Part shown: one piece after another, positions 1 to 8,484 of the stretch
Numbering within the stretch: the first letter of the stretch is position 1
Layout: every line of letters begins with the position of its first letter
NCBI GenBank assembly: GCA_021808485.1
Contig: JAKBBN010000011.1
Location: forward strand, 1 to 55,059
Direction: 5' to 3'
From: Planctomycetota bacterium
GTDB taxonomy: Bacteria > Planctomycetota > Phycisphaerae > WQYP01
Length of the DNA: 55,059 nt
Translations under genes and position numbers: made by a program
Notes under the pieces: model-generated
What the model was told of the DNA's origin: nothing
Databases searched by the model: none
Seen by the model: the letters and a program-made list of their open reading frames with translations, nothing else

Positions 1-1
1 C

Positions 2-448
2 TCGCCGGCAGCACACCATCCCACCGCTGCCGGGGCGTCCATTCCGGATATTCAACCCGTAACCACCGGTACGTACGGCTTTGTGGTGCCGCCGGATATC
101 AGCAGCTTCAAAAAAACGGGTGATTTGATGCAGGAATATTTGCTGTATTACGGCCGGCCTAAGCCGAATCAGAAGCCGTTCCTGACCATGGTGCTGTCCC
201 GCCATGTCAAGGCGGCTTGCGTGGGTAATCCGCTGTTTGTGATCAAGTCAGAACGGCGGTTTGTGCTCAACGGTCTGCTGGCTCACGAGTATGCCGGCTA
301 TACCGCCGCGGGCCGACCTTTTGCGGAACTGATTCTGCACCACCCTCGAGCTGCCGATAAACTCGATGCGCTGGCGATTGTGCCGAATGAAACACAACGC
401 AACGTCGCCTTGAAGATTCTCAAGACCATCCATTGGAAAGCCAACTAG
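2..448 (+). CDS. Partial CDS, unknown protein (5' end outside window)
   Basis: The reading frame is open from the second base of the window to the TAG at 446-448, so the true start lies upstream and about 148 C-terminal residues are visible. I do not recognise the family. The visible part begins with a Pro/Ala-rich stretch that looks like a linker, then a compact mixed alpha/beta region containing VVPPDISSFKKTG and FVIKSERRFVLNG, and it ends with a basic helix (QRNVALKILKTIHWKAN). No membrane segment or catalytic motif can be seen. The next gene follows on the same strand after 45 bases, so the two may be cotranscribed. A GTG at 83 is an alternative start, but the uninterrupted coding-like frame upstream argues against it. 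Confidence 0.7.
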   Translation, partial: SPAAHHPTAAGASIPDIQPVTTGTYGFVVPPDISSFKKTGDLMQEYLLYYGRPKPNQKPFLTMVLSRHVKAACVGNPLFVIKSERRFVLNGLLAHEYAGYTAAGRPFAELILHHPRAADKLDALAIVPNETQRNVALKILKTIHWKAN

Positions 449-493
449 CCTCTTTTGCGGGTAACAACCGTTGAAGGGAGCCGGGAATTAAAG

Positions 494-1285
494 ATGGCCG
501 AATCCCTGAAAATTCTTGCCTCTGGACCTTGGCCGCGGGAGCATGTCAGTGTCACAATTTCCGGGTCGCAGTCGCATACGAAGCGCGCCGATGCGGAAAT
601 AAATCAGTTCTGGGAAACTGAATTGGCGGCCGCACGGCGGGAAAACCGGATTCTTTTCAACAGTCCGGTTTTGTGCCTGCAAAAATATGAAATAACGGAC
701 CGCGGACTTGCCCTGCAACTGGCCCGTTCAGACTATAAAACCTTTCTTGTGACCACGCTGCGACACAACGGCTTTTTTCTGCGGCATTTCCCGGACAGCA
801 TCGCCCCGGCGTTGGGAAACAGCATTCTGCTTACATGCGGCACGCAGGCGCTTTTGGGTGTGCGCAGCCGTCGTGTGGCCGCATATCCCGGGCACGCCCA
901 TCTGATTGGGGGTGTGCTGGACTGTCGCAGCGGGGAAGAGGAAAAAACTGCGGGCCCCGGCGCGCAAGTATTGCGGGATCACCTGCTGGCGGAAATTCAT
1001 CAGGAAGTCGGCCTGGACGCGGCGGATCTCACCCGGCCGCCCCAGGTTCTGCTGTTGGTGCAGGATACGATATTGAATCAGCCGGAATTGATCTGGCATG
1101 GCGAAATCAGTGAGCGGAGCATGAATCAAGCCATGCAGCCCTCGGACGCGGAAGATCGGCACGAACATGAACGGATGCTGACGCTGAGCATCGCCGCGGC
1201 GGCGGAAAAGACGGATATGCCGCTGACTCCGGCGGCGAGGCGGGCCATCACGATGTTGGCCGGATTACGCACCGGCCGGCATTAG
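494..1285 (+). CDS. NUDIX-like hydrolase (NUDT22-like), degenerate Nudix box
   Basis: Predicted protein of 263 residues. The ATG at 494 was preferred over an in-frame TTG at 455 because a purine-rich GAAGGGAG precedes it. The central region has a Nudix-like segment: HLIGGVLDC followed, after an insertion of about 20 residues, by LLAEIHQEVGL. The second piece matches the REUxEExGU half of the Nudix box except that the leading Arg is Ala and the first Glu of the EE pair is Gln. This long, divergent arrangement resembles the NUDT22 branch, which is reported to hydrolyse UDP-sugars in animals; the substrate here is not known. The protein has no signal peptide and should be cytoplasmic. The fold assignment is moderately secure and the activity is not. 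Confidence 0.6.
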   Translation: MAESLKILASGPWPREHVSVTISGSQSHTKRADAEINQFWETELAAARRENRILFNSPVLCLQKYEITDRGLALQLARSDYKTFLVTTLRHNGFFLRHFPDSIAPALGNSILLTCGTQALLGVRSRRVAAYPGHAHLIGGVLDCRSGEEEKTAGPGAQVLRDHLLAEIHQEVGLDAADLTRPPQVLLLVQDTILNQPELIWHGEISERSMNQAMQPSDAEDRHEHERMLTLSIAAAAEKTDMPLTPAARRAITMLAGLRTGRH

Positions 1286-1381
1286 GAACCGGGCCAGGAC
1301 CCGGGGGCCATGGGGCCGGCGGTTCATGTGGTCATGAGCTGCCCGGATTATGGATTCAAGGGCGTTGGTTCCCGCGGTTGA

Positions 1382-2698
1382 TCAGCCGGTGGCGCTGTTA
1401 AGGCCGATTTCCACCGCCCCTTTTGAAAAATTCTCCACCCGACTTTTGCCGTTAAAGATATTGCCGGTAATAACGGCCTGCCGCAACTTTGTCCCTAAAC
1501 GCACCTGCACGCCCGGCTGCTGAAATTCGCAGCTGCTTACAATCAGTCTTTCGCCATCGGACTCCAGGGCGGCCAATCGCGGATTCCATTGCACCATCGT
1601 GCAGGCGTTAAAACCCACGGTTCCATTTCCCGCCAGTCGGGCGATTCCGTCCGACGGCCCCCAGAATGAGCAATTGGCAAACCGCACGGGACCGTGGTTC
1701 TGCGGCAGGATAATGACTTGCACAGGTGTGACTTTTCCAAGTTTAAGATAATCAAATGATACGAATTCGCCGTTGGTAATAAGCAGTCCGGGGGCCTGCG
1801 ACTGTTCCACGCGCACGGCGTGCATGGAACCATCCGCGCCAATTCCGAGAAAATTACCATTGCAGGCGCCGGTTTTTCCCTCAATAAATCGATAGCCGAT
1901 CTTATAGCCGAAAGAGAATGTGTTAAAAACATACTCCCAATCCGAGCGGCCGAACACAAACGATTCGCCATGCCGATACACAAATTCCAGCACCGCACGG
2001 CTTTGCGACCACCAGGGGTTAAAATGCACATCCTCTATCCGGCCGATGTCGTAAATTTCATCAACATAAATACCGATGCGCAGCGGCTGTCCGGTCACGT
2101 TCCTGATCAGATGGCGGTGGGCCGCAATGGCGTTGATGCCCATCCAGGAATTCAGCAGTTCCACATTCTGCACGGTAACGTTTTCGCCGTTGAGTTTAAG
2201 CGTCCATGGATATTCCAGCAGCGCACCTGACACCCGCTGCTGCGGATACCAAACTGCCAGGCCGGTCACGGCCGAATCGGTGGCCAGCGATATCAGCGGC
2301 GGACCATCCTGCTTTCCCCGGCCGCCGATCGCGCGAAGGACCGTACCGTGGCGAACTGATCCGGCTTGATGATCCCCGGGAAATCCGGTGGCGGCACGCG
2401 AAGTCGGACCGCGCGCGACCCCGCAAAGCGCGACGCCCTGCGGAACTTGCAAATTTCCGCCAACGGTGAAATCACCGGCGGAAAGCTGTGCAATTCCGCC
2501 GCCGGCGGACCCCAATTTGTCCAGGACCTTTTGAATGGGATCCGTGGCGTCTTGCCCGGGGCGGCAATGTACCGGGATAACCGGTCCGTTGGCCGGTTCC
2601 ATGGATCGGGAAACAGCCGCTTGCCCCGGATGCCACCGCACGCCGGCCGTGGCGACCGCTGTTGCTCCAAGGAAATTGCGCCGATTGAATACATCCAT
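1382..2698 (-). CDS. Tat-exported right-handed beta-helix (pectate-lyase-like) protein
   Basis: 438 residues. The N-terminus, MDVFNRRNFLGATAVATAG, is a twin-arginine signal (RRNFLG) followed by a short hydrophobic stretch, so export in folded form is likely. AGGAG sits 8 bases upstream of the ATG. The body has the periodic short beta-strands of a parallel beta-helix, with turns such as LNGENVTVQNVELLNSWMG, HLIRNVTGQPL and FANCSFWGPSDG, and opens with a segment typical of pectate-lyase-superfamily domains (DATDPIQKVLDKLGSAGGGI). Such proteins bind or cleave acidic or plant polysaccharides, but I cannot identify catalytic residues, so lyase activity is not established. The gene is divergent from the methyltransferase at 2816. 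A second beta-helix enzyme (GH28) lies at 15718-17136. Confidence 0.75.
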   Translation of the reverse strand: MDVFNRRNFLGATAVATAGVRWHPGQAAVSRSMEPANGPVIPVHCRPGQDATDPIQKVLDKLGSAGGGIAQLSAGDFTVGGNLQVPQGVALCGVARGPTSRAATGFPGDHQAGSVRHGTVLRAIGGRGKQDGPPLISLATDSAVTGLAVWYPQQRVSGALLEYPWTLKLNGENVTVQNVELLNSWMGINAIAAHRHLIRNVTGQPLRIGIYVDEIYDIGRIEDVHFNPWWSQSRAVLEFVYRHGESFVFGRSDWEYVFNTFSFGYKIGYRFIEGKTGACNGNFLGIGADGSMHAVRVEQSQAPGLLITNGEFVSFDYLKLGKVTPVQVIILPQNHGPVRFANCSFWGPSDGIARLAGNGTVGFNACTMVQWNPRLAALESDGERLIVSSCEFQQPGVQVRLGTKLRQAVITGNIFNGKSRVENFSKGAVEIGLNSATG

Positions 2699-2815
2699 AA
2701 ACCAGGCTCCTGTTTTTCCGTGATTCGGCCGGTGGGTCGTTGAATGTTCACTTCACCGGCCGCCTATCGTTTCCGCAGGTGATTCAACGCGGTTTACCGG
2801 TTATAGTTGCCTAGG

Positions 2816-3733
2816 ATGAAAAAATACCCGCACGATAAACGAGCCTCGCCCCGGCGGGCGACCGAAACCATATCCGGATCACGGGCAGGCGCGGCAAAAC
2901 CGCCCGCGCCCACGGATTGGAACCATGTCAGTCAATGGTATGATGCGCTGGTGGGTGAACAGGGCAGCGACCACCATCAACAGGTGCTGATTCCGGGCGT
3001 ACTGCGGCTGGTTCAACCGCGGGCGGACATGCGGATTCTGGACCTTGCCTGCGGGCAGGGTGTGATGTGCCGGGCCATGGCGGCAGCGGGCGCGGAGGTT
3101 ACGGGTGTTGATTTGGCTGCGGACTTGATCGGAACGGCAGTGCAGCGCAGCACGCATCCAAACCGGGAAAAATATTGCGTGGGAGATGCCCGGCGGCTGG
3201 AGGAGTTGTCCTTGCCGGCCGAATCGTTTGATGCGGCCGTGTGCCTGCTGGCCATTGCGAACATGACCCCGCTGTCTCCAATTTGGGCCGGTTGCCGCAG
3301 CTTGCTTAAGCCGGGTGGGCAGTTGGTGATAGTGCTGCTGCACCCCTGTTTTCGCATACCGGGGAAGAGCAACTGGGGCTGGGATGATCGGGAAGCCGTG
3401 CAATATCGGCGGATTGATGGATATCTGACATCGGCCAAGGTTCCGATTCAGATGCACCCGGGTACGGATAAATCGGTAACCACCACCACATTTCACCGGC
3501 CGTTGCAGGCATATGTCAATACGCTGGGTTCGGCAGGATTGCTTTTGGAAAAAATGGAAGAATGGATCAGCCGCAAACAACCGCCGGCCGGCAGACGATT
3601 TTCCGCTTTGGATGCGAGTCGGCGGGAAATACCGCTTTTTATGGCGCTATCGGCACGGAAAGTGCCGTTTGAACCGCACGGTACCGGTGGCGGGGGGATC
3701 AAAAAAACTCCGGCCGCGGATGACAACATTTGA
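2816..3733 (+). CDS. Class I SAM-dependent methyltransferase
   Basis: 305 residues from the ATG at 2816; a TTG at 2807 is also in frame. Motif I, ILDLACGQG, lies near residue 73, followed by VTGVDLA (acidic end of strand beta-2) and VGDARRLEEL (motif II region); LLKPGGQLVIVLLHPC is the usual motif III. The order fits the Methyltransf_11/25 family using S-adenosylmethionine. The C-terminal third, with VTTTTFHRPLQAYVNTL and the following aromatic-poor helix, resembles small-molecule methyltransferases, but the acceptor cannot be read from sequence. The first 35 residues are basic, Pro/Arg-rich and probably disordered. The stop codon TGA is embedded in the presumed -35 box of the downstream tRNA promoter. 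Confidence 0.82.
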   Translation: MKKYPHDKRASPRRATETISGSRAGAAKPPAPTDWNHVSQWYDALVGEQGSDHHQQVLIPGVLRLVQPRADMRILDLACGQGVMCRAMAAAGAEVTGVDLAADLIGTAVQRSTHPNREKYCVGDARRLEELSLPAESFDAAVCLLAIANMTPLSPIWAGCRSLLKPGGQLVIVLLHPCFRIPGKSNWGWDDREAVQYRRIDGYLTSAKVPIQMHPGTDKSVTTTTFHRPLQAYVNTLGSAGLLLEKMEEWISRKQPPAGRRFSALDASRREIPLFMALSARKVPFEPHGTGGGGIKKTPAADDNI

Positions 3734-3759
3734 CACGTCCAGCCCGTGCGCCGTAGCAT
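3730..3759 (+). promoter_or_regulatory. Promoter of tRNA-Asp
   Basis: TTGACA (3730-3735) is separated by 18 bases from TAGCAT (3754-3759), placing transcription start about 15-20 bases before the tRNA. The -35 hexamer overlaps the TGA stop of the methyltransferase gene. The -10 is only a partial match. Confidence 0.5.
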
Positions 3760-3781
3760 ACTGTTCTTGGCAATTGCGCCT

Positions 3782-3855
3782 GAGGGCGTAGCTCAATTGG
3801 TTAGAGCATCGGATTGTCGATCCGAAGGTTGCGGGTTCGATCCCCGTCGCCCTCG
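3782..3855 (+). tRNA. tRNA-Asp (anticodon GTC)
   Basis: A complete cloverleaf of 74 bases. The acceptor stem GAGGGCG (3782-3788) pairs with CGCCCTC (3848-3854), with G as discriminator base. The D arm is GCTC-AATTGGTTA-GAGC. The anticodon arm is TCGGA-TTGTCGA-TCCGA, with GTC as anticodon, which reads Asp codons. The T arm is GCGGG-TTCGATC-CCCGT (last pair G-T). The 3' CCA is not encoded, which agrees with the CCA-adding enzyme gene at 9806. No tRNA cluster is present. Confidence 0.97.
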
Positions 3856-4227
3856 TTTTAATTCGGGGCAATTGCCGGCCAGAATCTGTGGGATTCATAG
3901 AAAAGTCAGAAAGACCGATAAGGCCAAGAAAGGCTTAGCTTACAGGCCTCACATGCGTGATCGATTTCGTCCGCAATTGTAGCCCTGGGTGCGGCTGGTG
4001 ACATCAATCGGCCACCGGTCAATTCGGAATAATATAACGCTATTAGATAATAAAACATCATATAATAGAATAAAATTTATCATAATATAGTTATTATGTT
4101 GTCATAAATAATATTGGTACCAGTTATAGTCCCCTCTTTTATTTTGATAACAAATTTGGGAGAATACTGGGTGAACGTAATCACCGTGACGGATTGGATT
4201 GCGGGCTTCCATGGAAGGTTTTTGACG
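3856..4227. other. Gene-free stretch with AT-rich patch between tRNA-Asp and SNF2 gene
   Basis: No convincing coding frame. The first half is ordinary sequence with a 10-bp palindrome GGCAATTGCC at 3867-3876. From about 4020 to 4125 the sequence becomes extremely AT-rich (runs such as AATAATATAAC and AAAATTTATCATAATATAG), in sharp contrast to the flanks. It probably contains the promoter of the helicase gene, though several TATAAT-like hexamers overlap and none can be picked with certainty. Its position just downstream of a tRNA would also suit an old integration scar, but I found no repeat of the tRNA 3' end in the window. Confidence 0.5.
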
Positions 4228-7200
4228 ATGAGCACAGGCACGTTCAATCAAAAGCAAATGGAAACAAGCAAACCGGCAATTATTATTGATCCACAGATTT
4301 TGGAAGAGGGGCGACTGGCACAGCGCGATGGCCGCGTGCTGGAATGCCAGTTGGATTCAGATGAGGTTTTGGTCGGAAAGGTTCGCCGCGATCAGGCTAA
4401 ACCCTATGCCGTTGTGGTGCAGTCCAAAGGTAACCCAACATATGGTACCGTCTTAGAAGGTAGATGCACCTGCTCGCGAAGTTTTAATTGTGACCATGTC
4501 GCGGCGGTTGTAATCGACCATTTTGGTTCCACGGATGCACTGCAATGTATTGCGCCGGCTCGGGCGCCGGACATGGAATCAACTGAATCTTCGGTTGATC
4601 AGACGGCAGTTGAGTTAGCTAAGCTTTCAGTCAATGTGCAAACTTGGTTGCAGCTTTTGCTACCGGTTGATGATGCTCATCCCCAAGGCAGGGATTCCTA
4701 TCCCACCGGCGAAAGCAGGCGGCTGACTTACACAATTTCCCCGCAGCCGGATCAACCCCACCGCATCCTTATTATGATTGGTATTGGGAATGCCGATTTC
4801 AATGGAAGAATCCGCGAGGTGCGGCACCTGGCGGGCGAAAAACTGCTTTATTCCTCGCCGGGCTTTCTGCAGCCAAGTGATATAAAGAATCTTCAGATGC
4901 TGCAAAGTTTCTCGCCGGGAGGATTAAGAAAGAAATCCGAACAGGTTCCGGTTTCACTTGCAACGGAAATTGTTAAATCGATTTGCGCAACCGGCCGGGC
5001 ATATTGGAAACGTACAACGCTGCCGCCATTAAAGCCGGGACCGGAGCGGACCGGGGTGCTGGAATGGTGCGAAAGTGCGGATGGGCATCAATACCCCGGC
5101 ATACGCGTGGAGCCGGCGGCGGTTCTCATTTCCGGTCCGGAGTGCCTGTATGTTGATCCGGTAACTTATGAATGCGGTGCTGTAAAGACAAATATTCCAC
5201 CGATGCAATTGATGGCGTGGCTGACGGCGCCGCCGATACCGGTTGGGAATACCGAGGCCATTGCAAAATGCTTGAAAAGCACCGGTCTTCCCGCTCCACT
5301 GCCAACAAATGTCGAAATCCGCAACGATGAAGTGCCCGTGCCGTTCCTGCGGCTGAATTCGGCGGTTAATCCATGGTATTCCGACAAGCTGGCCTGGCGG
5401 TCCACTGAAAAGTATGTTCATTTTGCCGAATTCTGGCTGGAGTATGCGGGGCATCGGGTAATGCCGGAAAGCACGGACGATAAGCTGCGAATTCGACGCC
5501 CGGAAGGGATGCTGATCATACGGCGAAATAAAATCGCCGAAAGCAAGATAGCGGCTTCTTTGGCCAACCACGGTCTGCGTGAACGACCGCTTTTTTATTA
5601 TCATGGCGCGGAGATTGCGGACAAGTCTGCTTTGACCGTCGGACTCTCCGAAGGAGGGGATGCGGAGGACTGGAAACTATTTGTACAGCGGAATGTGCCG
5701 CAACTGGAACACGCGGGTTGGCGGATTCAATACGACCCCGGCTTTGTCTGCCGCACGGTAAACATTGACAATTATTACCTGGAAACCACCGGCTGCAACG
5801 ATAACAACTGGTTTGACGTTGAGCTTGGGGTGGAAGTGGACGGTGAGCGGATCAATATATTGCCGCTGCTTCGTGCGGCGCTGGCGATATCCGCAAAAAG
5901 CAGCAAAACCATACCGATTCACCTGCCTGACGGCCGCAATATCGTTATTCCACGGGCGCGGCTGGAAAAAATACTGGGCGTGATGGTGGAACTGCTGGAC
6001 CCGGCCGCGCAAACCGGCGACAAAAAAATCCGCGTGGACCGGCTGCGTGCAGCACAGCTTGCATTGATAGACCGCAGCTGGCAATGGAACGGCGACCAGC
6101 GGCTGAAGGAACTGGGCAAAAAATTGAACAATTTTTCCGGCCTTTCACCGGTGCGGATTCCGGCGGTGCTTAAGGCGGAATTGCGCAGCTATCAGCGGGA
6201 GGGGCTTAACTGGCTGCAGTTTCTGCGGGAGCATGAGTTGTCCGGTGTTCTGGCTGATGACATGGGGCTGGGCAAGACCGTCCAGACCCTGGCGCACATC
6301 GCGTGTGAAAAGGAGGCCGGTCGGCTGGACCGGCCCGCGCTGGTCATTGCGCCGACGAGTGTCATTCACAACTGGCGGGCCGAATGCGAGCGCTTTGCCC
6401 CGGACCTGAATACGCTGGTGCTGCACGGCCCGTCGCGGCACGCCCATTTTCCACGCGTGATGAATCATGACCTGGTACTGACAACCTATCCGCTGCTGGC
6501 CCGTGATGCCGACGAACTGAAAAAACACCGCTATCACCTGCTTATTATGGATGAAGCCCAACTGATCAAGAATCCGCGGACGTACTATGCGCAATCCGCA
6601 CGCGAGTTGGAGACCCGTCACCGCCTTTGCCTTTCGGGCACGCCGTTGGAAAATCACCTGGGCGAGCTTTGGGCCTTGTATGATTTTCTGCTGCCGGGCT
6701 TTCTGGGGGATGCCAAATCGTTCCGCCGGATTTTTCGCGACCCGATTGAAAAGTCGAATGACACCCACCGCCGCGGGGCGCTGGCCAAGCGGATCGGACC
6801 CCTGATTCTGCGGCGGCGCAAACAGGAAGTGGCCAAAGAACTGCCCACCAAGACCGAAGTTGTCCGAACCGTGGAATTGGCCGGAGATCAATTGGACCTG
6901 TATGAAAGCATCCGGAGTGTGATGCAGTCGCGCGTGGAAGTTGAAATAGCGGCCAAGGGGCTTTCGCGATCGCATATCGTCATTTTGGATGCCTTGTTAA
7001 AACTGCGCCAGGTTTGCTGCGATCCCCGGCTGGTCAAGCTGCCGAGCGCGGAAAAAGTGCGGGAATCGGCAAAACTTGAATACCTGATGCAGATTCTTCC
7101 CCCGCTGATTGAAGAGGGCCGCAAAGTCCTGCTGTTTTCGCAGTTTACCGGTATGCTGGACCTTATTGAAGAGGAAATCGTCAAACGGCAAATTGATTTT

Positions 7201-7593
7201 CTAAGACTCGACGGCCAGACGACGGACCGGCAAACGCCCGTGGCGAAATTCCAGGCGGGTTATGCACCGCTTTTTCTTATCAGCCTGAAGGCCGGCGGCA
7301 CGGGGCTGAACCTGACGGCGGCGGACACCGTTATTCATTACGATCCGTGGTGGAATCCCGCCGTGGAAAATCAGGCGACGGACCGCACTCACCGCATAGG
7401 ACAGGATAAACCCGTATTTATATACAAGTTGATCGCCAAAGGGACCGTGGAAGAAAAAATTCAGGCCATGCAGGCCCGCAAAGCCGAACTTGCGGAAGGC
7501 CTGCTGAATGATGGTGCGGGCAAATCGCTGCAATTAACGGGCGAAGACCTGCGGCAACTTTTTGCGCCGCTGGAAAAGTCGGATGGCGTATAA
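4228..7593 (+). CDS. SWIM zinc-finger SNF2-family DEAD/DEAH helicase
   Basis: 1121 residues from the ATG at 4228, chosen because GGAAGG lies 9 bases upstream; the frame extends back to 4114 through AT-rich, non-coding-looking sequence. An N-terminal SWIM zinc finger (CTCSRSFNCDH, near residues 80-90) is followed by a long linker region and then the SNF2 core: motif I DDMGLGKT (about 675), motif II MDEAQ (about 773), then the C-terminal lobe with KVLLFSQFTGMLDL, GGTGLNLTAADTVIHYDPWW and DRTHRIGQ. These are the ATP-binding and Arg-finger motifs of Swi2/Snf2 translocases, which remodel protein-DNA or RNA polymerase complexes. Length and order match the standalone bacterial SWIM-SNF2 family. No methylase or nuclease partner lies next to it, so a restriction or DISARM role is not indicated. 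Confidence 0.9.
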   Translation: MSTGTFNQKQMETSKPAIIIDPQILEEGRLAQRDGRVLECQLDSDEVLVGKVRRDQAKPYAVVVQSKGNPTYGTVLEGRCTCSRSFNCDHVAAVVIDHFGSTDALQCIAPARAPDMESTESSVDQTAVELAKLSVNVQTWLQLLLPVDDAHPQGRDSYPTGESRRLTYTISPQPDQPHRILIMIGIGNADFNGRIREVRHLAGEKLLYSSPGFLQPSDIKNLQMLQSFSPGGLRKKSEQVPVSLATEIVKSICATGRAYWKRTTLPPLKPGPERTGVLEWCESADGHQYPGIRVEPAAVLISGPECLYVDPVTYECGAVKTNIPPMQLMAWLTAPPIPVGNTEAIAKCLKSTGLPAPLPTNVEIRNDEVPVPFLRLNSAVNPWYSDKLAWRSTEKYVHFAEFWLEYAGHRVMPESTDDKLRIRRPEGMLIIRRNKIAESKIAASLANHGLRERPLFYYHGAEIADKSALTVGLSEGGDAEDWKLFVQRNVPQLEHAGWRIQYDPGFVCRTVNIDNYYLETTGCNDNNWFDVELGVEVDGERINILPLLRAALAISAKSSKTIPIHLPDGRNIVIPRARLEKILGVMVELLDPAAQTGDKKIRVDRLRAAQLALIDRSWQWNGDQRLKELGKKLNNFSGLSPVRIPAVLKAELRSYQREGLNWLQFLREHELSGVLADDMGLGKTVQTLAHIACEKEAGRLDRPALVIAPTSVIHNWRAECERFAPDLNTLVLHGPSRHAHFPRVMNHDLVLTTYPLLARDADELKKHRYHLLIMDEAQLIKNPRTYYAQSARELETRHRLCLSGTPLENHLGELWALYDFLLPGFLGDAKSFRRIFRDPIEKSNDTHRRGALAKRIGPLILRRRKQEVAKELPTKTEVVRTVELAGDQLDLYESIRSVMQSRVEVEIAAKGLSRSHIVILDALLKLRQVCCDPRLVKLPSAEKVRESAKLEYLMQILPPLIEEGRKVLLFSQFTGMLDLIEEEIVKRQIDFLRLDGQTTDRQTPVAKFQAGYAPLFLISLKAGGTGLNLTAADTVIHYDPWWNPAVENQATDRTHRIGQDKPVFIYKLIAKGTVEEKIQAMQARKAELAEGLLNDGAGKSLQLTGEDLRQLFAPLEKSDGV

Positions 7594-7637
7594 CCGGCGG
7601 GGGACGTCGGCCCCGTCCAACCGCCGGGTCAAAGATC

Positions 7638-8408
7638 ATGGATGGGATGCCCATGAACAATCAAGGCACACGGCGGGAACACCCGGAAATTCCATCGCGC
7701 AGCACGCGCGAACATGATCGCTTGGCCCGGCTGCATCAACTGGCCACCTTGGGCGAACTTGCCGGCGGCCTGGCGCATGAATTAAAAAACCCGCTTTCCA
7801 CGGTCAAACTTAATCTGCAGCTGCTGCAGGAGGATCTGGCGGGCAGGGCGGATATGGAGCGCAGTCATGCGCGGATCGCCACTTTGCGCCGCGAAGTGGA
7901 CCGGCTGGCGGAGACCCTGGATGATTTTCTGCGTTTTGCCGGCCGAATGGAGCTGCATCTGACCCCGATGCATATCAACCGGCTGGTCAACGATATGGTC
8001 GACTTTTTTCAGCCGCAGACCCATGCGGCGGCGGTGCGGTTGCACGCAAGCCTTTGTCCGGAGGATCCGTTGTGCCGGCTTGACGGTAATCTGTTTAAGC
8101 AGGCCATGCTTAACTTGATGATCAACGCGATGCAGGCGATGCCCGGCGGGGGGGATTTGATTATTCGCACGCATGTGGATGGGAATATGGTGTTTGTGGA
8201 TGTTTCGGATACCGGCACGGGAATAAGTCCGGAAGCCATGCCGCATTTATTTGAAGCTTATTTTACGACAAAAAAGGGCGGCACCGGACTGGGATTGGCG
8301 ACGACGCGCCGCATCATTGAAGAGCATCAGGGACACATACAGGTGACCAGCGAACCGGGGCGGGGCACAAATTTCCGGCTGGAAATGCCGCTGGAGACGG
8401 CGGAATGA
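7638..8408 (+). CDS. Soluble sensor histidine kinase, HisKA/HATPase core only
   Basis: 256 residues, beginning 44 bases after the helicase. After about 25 polar residues comes a HisKA dimerisation helix with the H-box LAHELKNPLS (phospho-acceptor His near residue 47), then the ATPase domain: N-box LNLMINAMQAM, G1 box DVSDTGTGIS, F-box ALPHLFEAYFTT-like segment, and G2 box GTGLGLATTRRII. There is no transmembrane segment, PAS, GAF or receiver domain, so the sensing input must come from another protein or from its extreme N-terminus. The H-box and overall layout resemble the catalytic part of NtrB/ZraS-type kinases. No response regulator is adjacent. ATGs at 7647 and 7653 are alternative starts. 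Confidence 0.88.
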   Translation: MDGMPMNNQGTRREHPEIPSRSTREHDRLARLHQLATLGELAGGLAHELKNPLSTVKLNLQLLQEDLAGRADMERSHARIATLRREVDRLAETLDDFLRFAGRMELHLTPMHINRLVNDMVDFFQPQTHAAAVRLHASLCPEDPLCRLDGNLFKQAMLNLMINAMQAMPGGGDLIIRTHVDGNMVFVDVSDTGTGISPEAMPHLFEAYFTTKKGGTGLGLATTRRIIEEHQGHIQVTSEPGRGTNFRLEMPLETAE

Positions 8409-8411
8409 CGG

Positions 8412-8457
8412 GCCGGGCAAACGCGGAATGGAAGCCGACGGGCGTCGGCAGCCCGGC
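8412..8457. terminator. Bidirectional hairpin between convergent genes
   Basis: Nested inverted repeats: outer arms GCCGGGC (8412-8418) and GCCCGGC (8451-8457), and inner arms GCCGAC (8434-8439) and GTCGGC (8444-8449) with a GGGC loop. It lies between the convergent histidine kinase and 2-hydroxyacid dehydrogenase genes. There is no T-run, so intrinsic termination is uncertain. Confidence 0.45.
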
Positions 8458-8484
8458 ATGACGACCCGGCGCGGCCCCGTATTG

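Noticed and set aside
3769..3875. GGCAATTGC repeated on both sides of tRNA-Asp (3769-3777 and 3867-3875) as attachment site
   Set aside because: Only 9 bases, nearly palindromic and thus likely by chance; no integrase or mobile gene is present.
4228..7593. SNF2 helicase as part of a DISARM-like or other defence system
   Set aside because: No methyltransferase, phospholipase-D, DUF1998 or nuclease partner genes adjoin it; standalone SWIM-SNF2 proteins are common.
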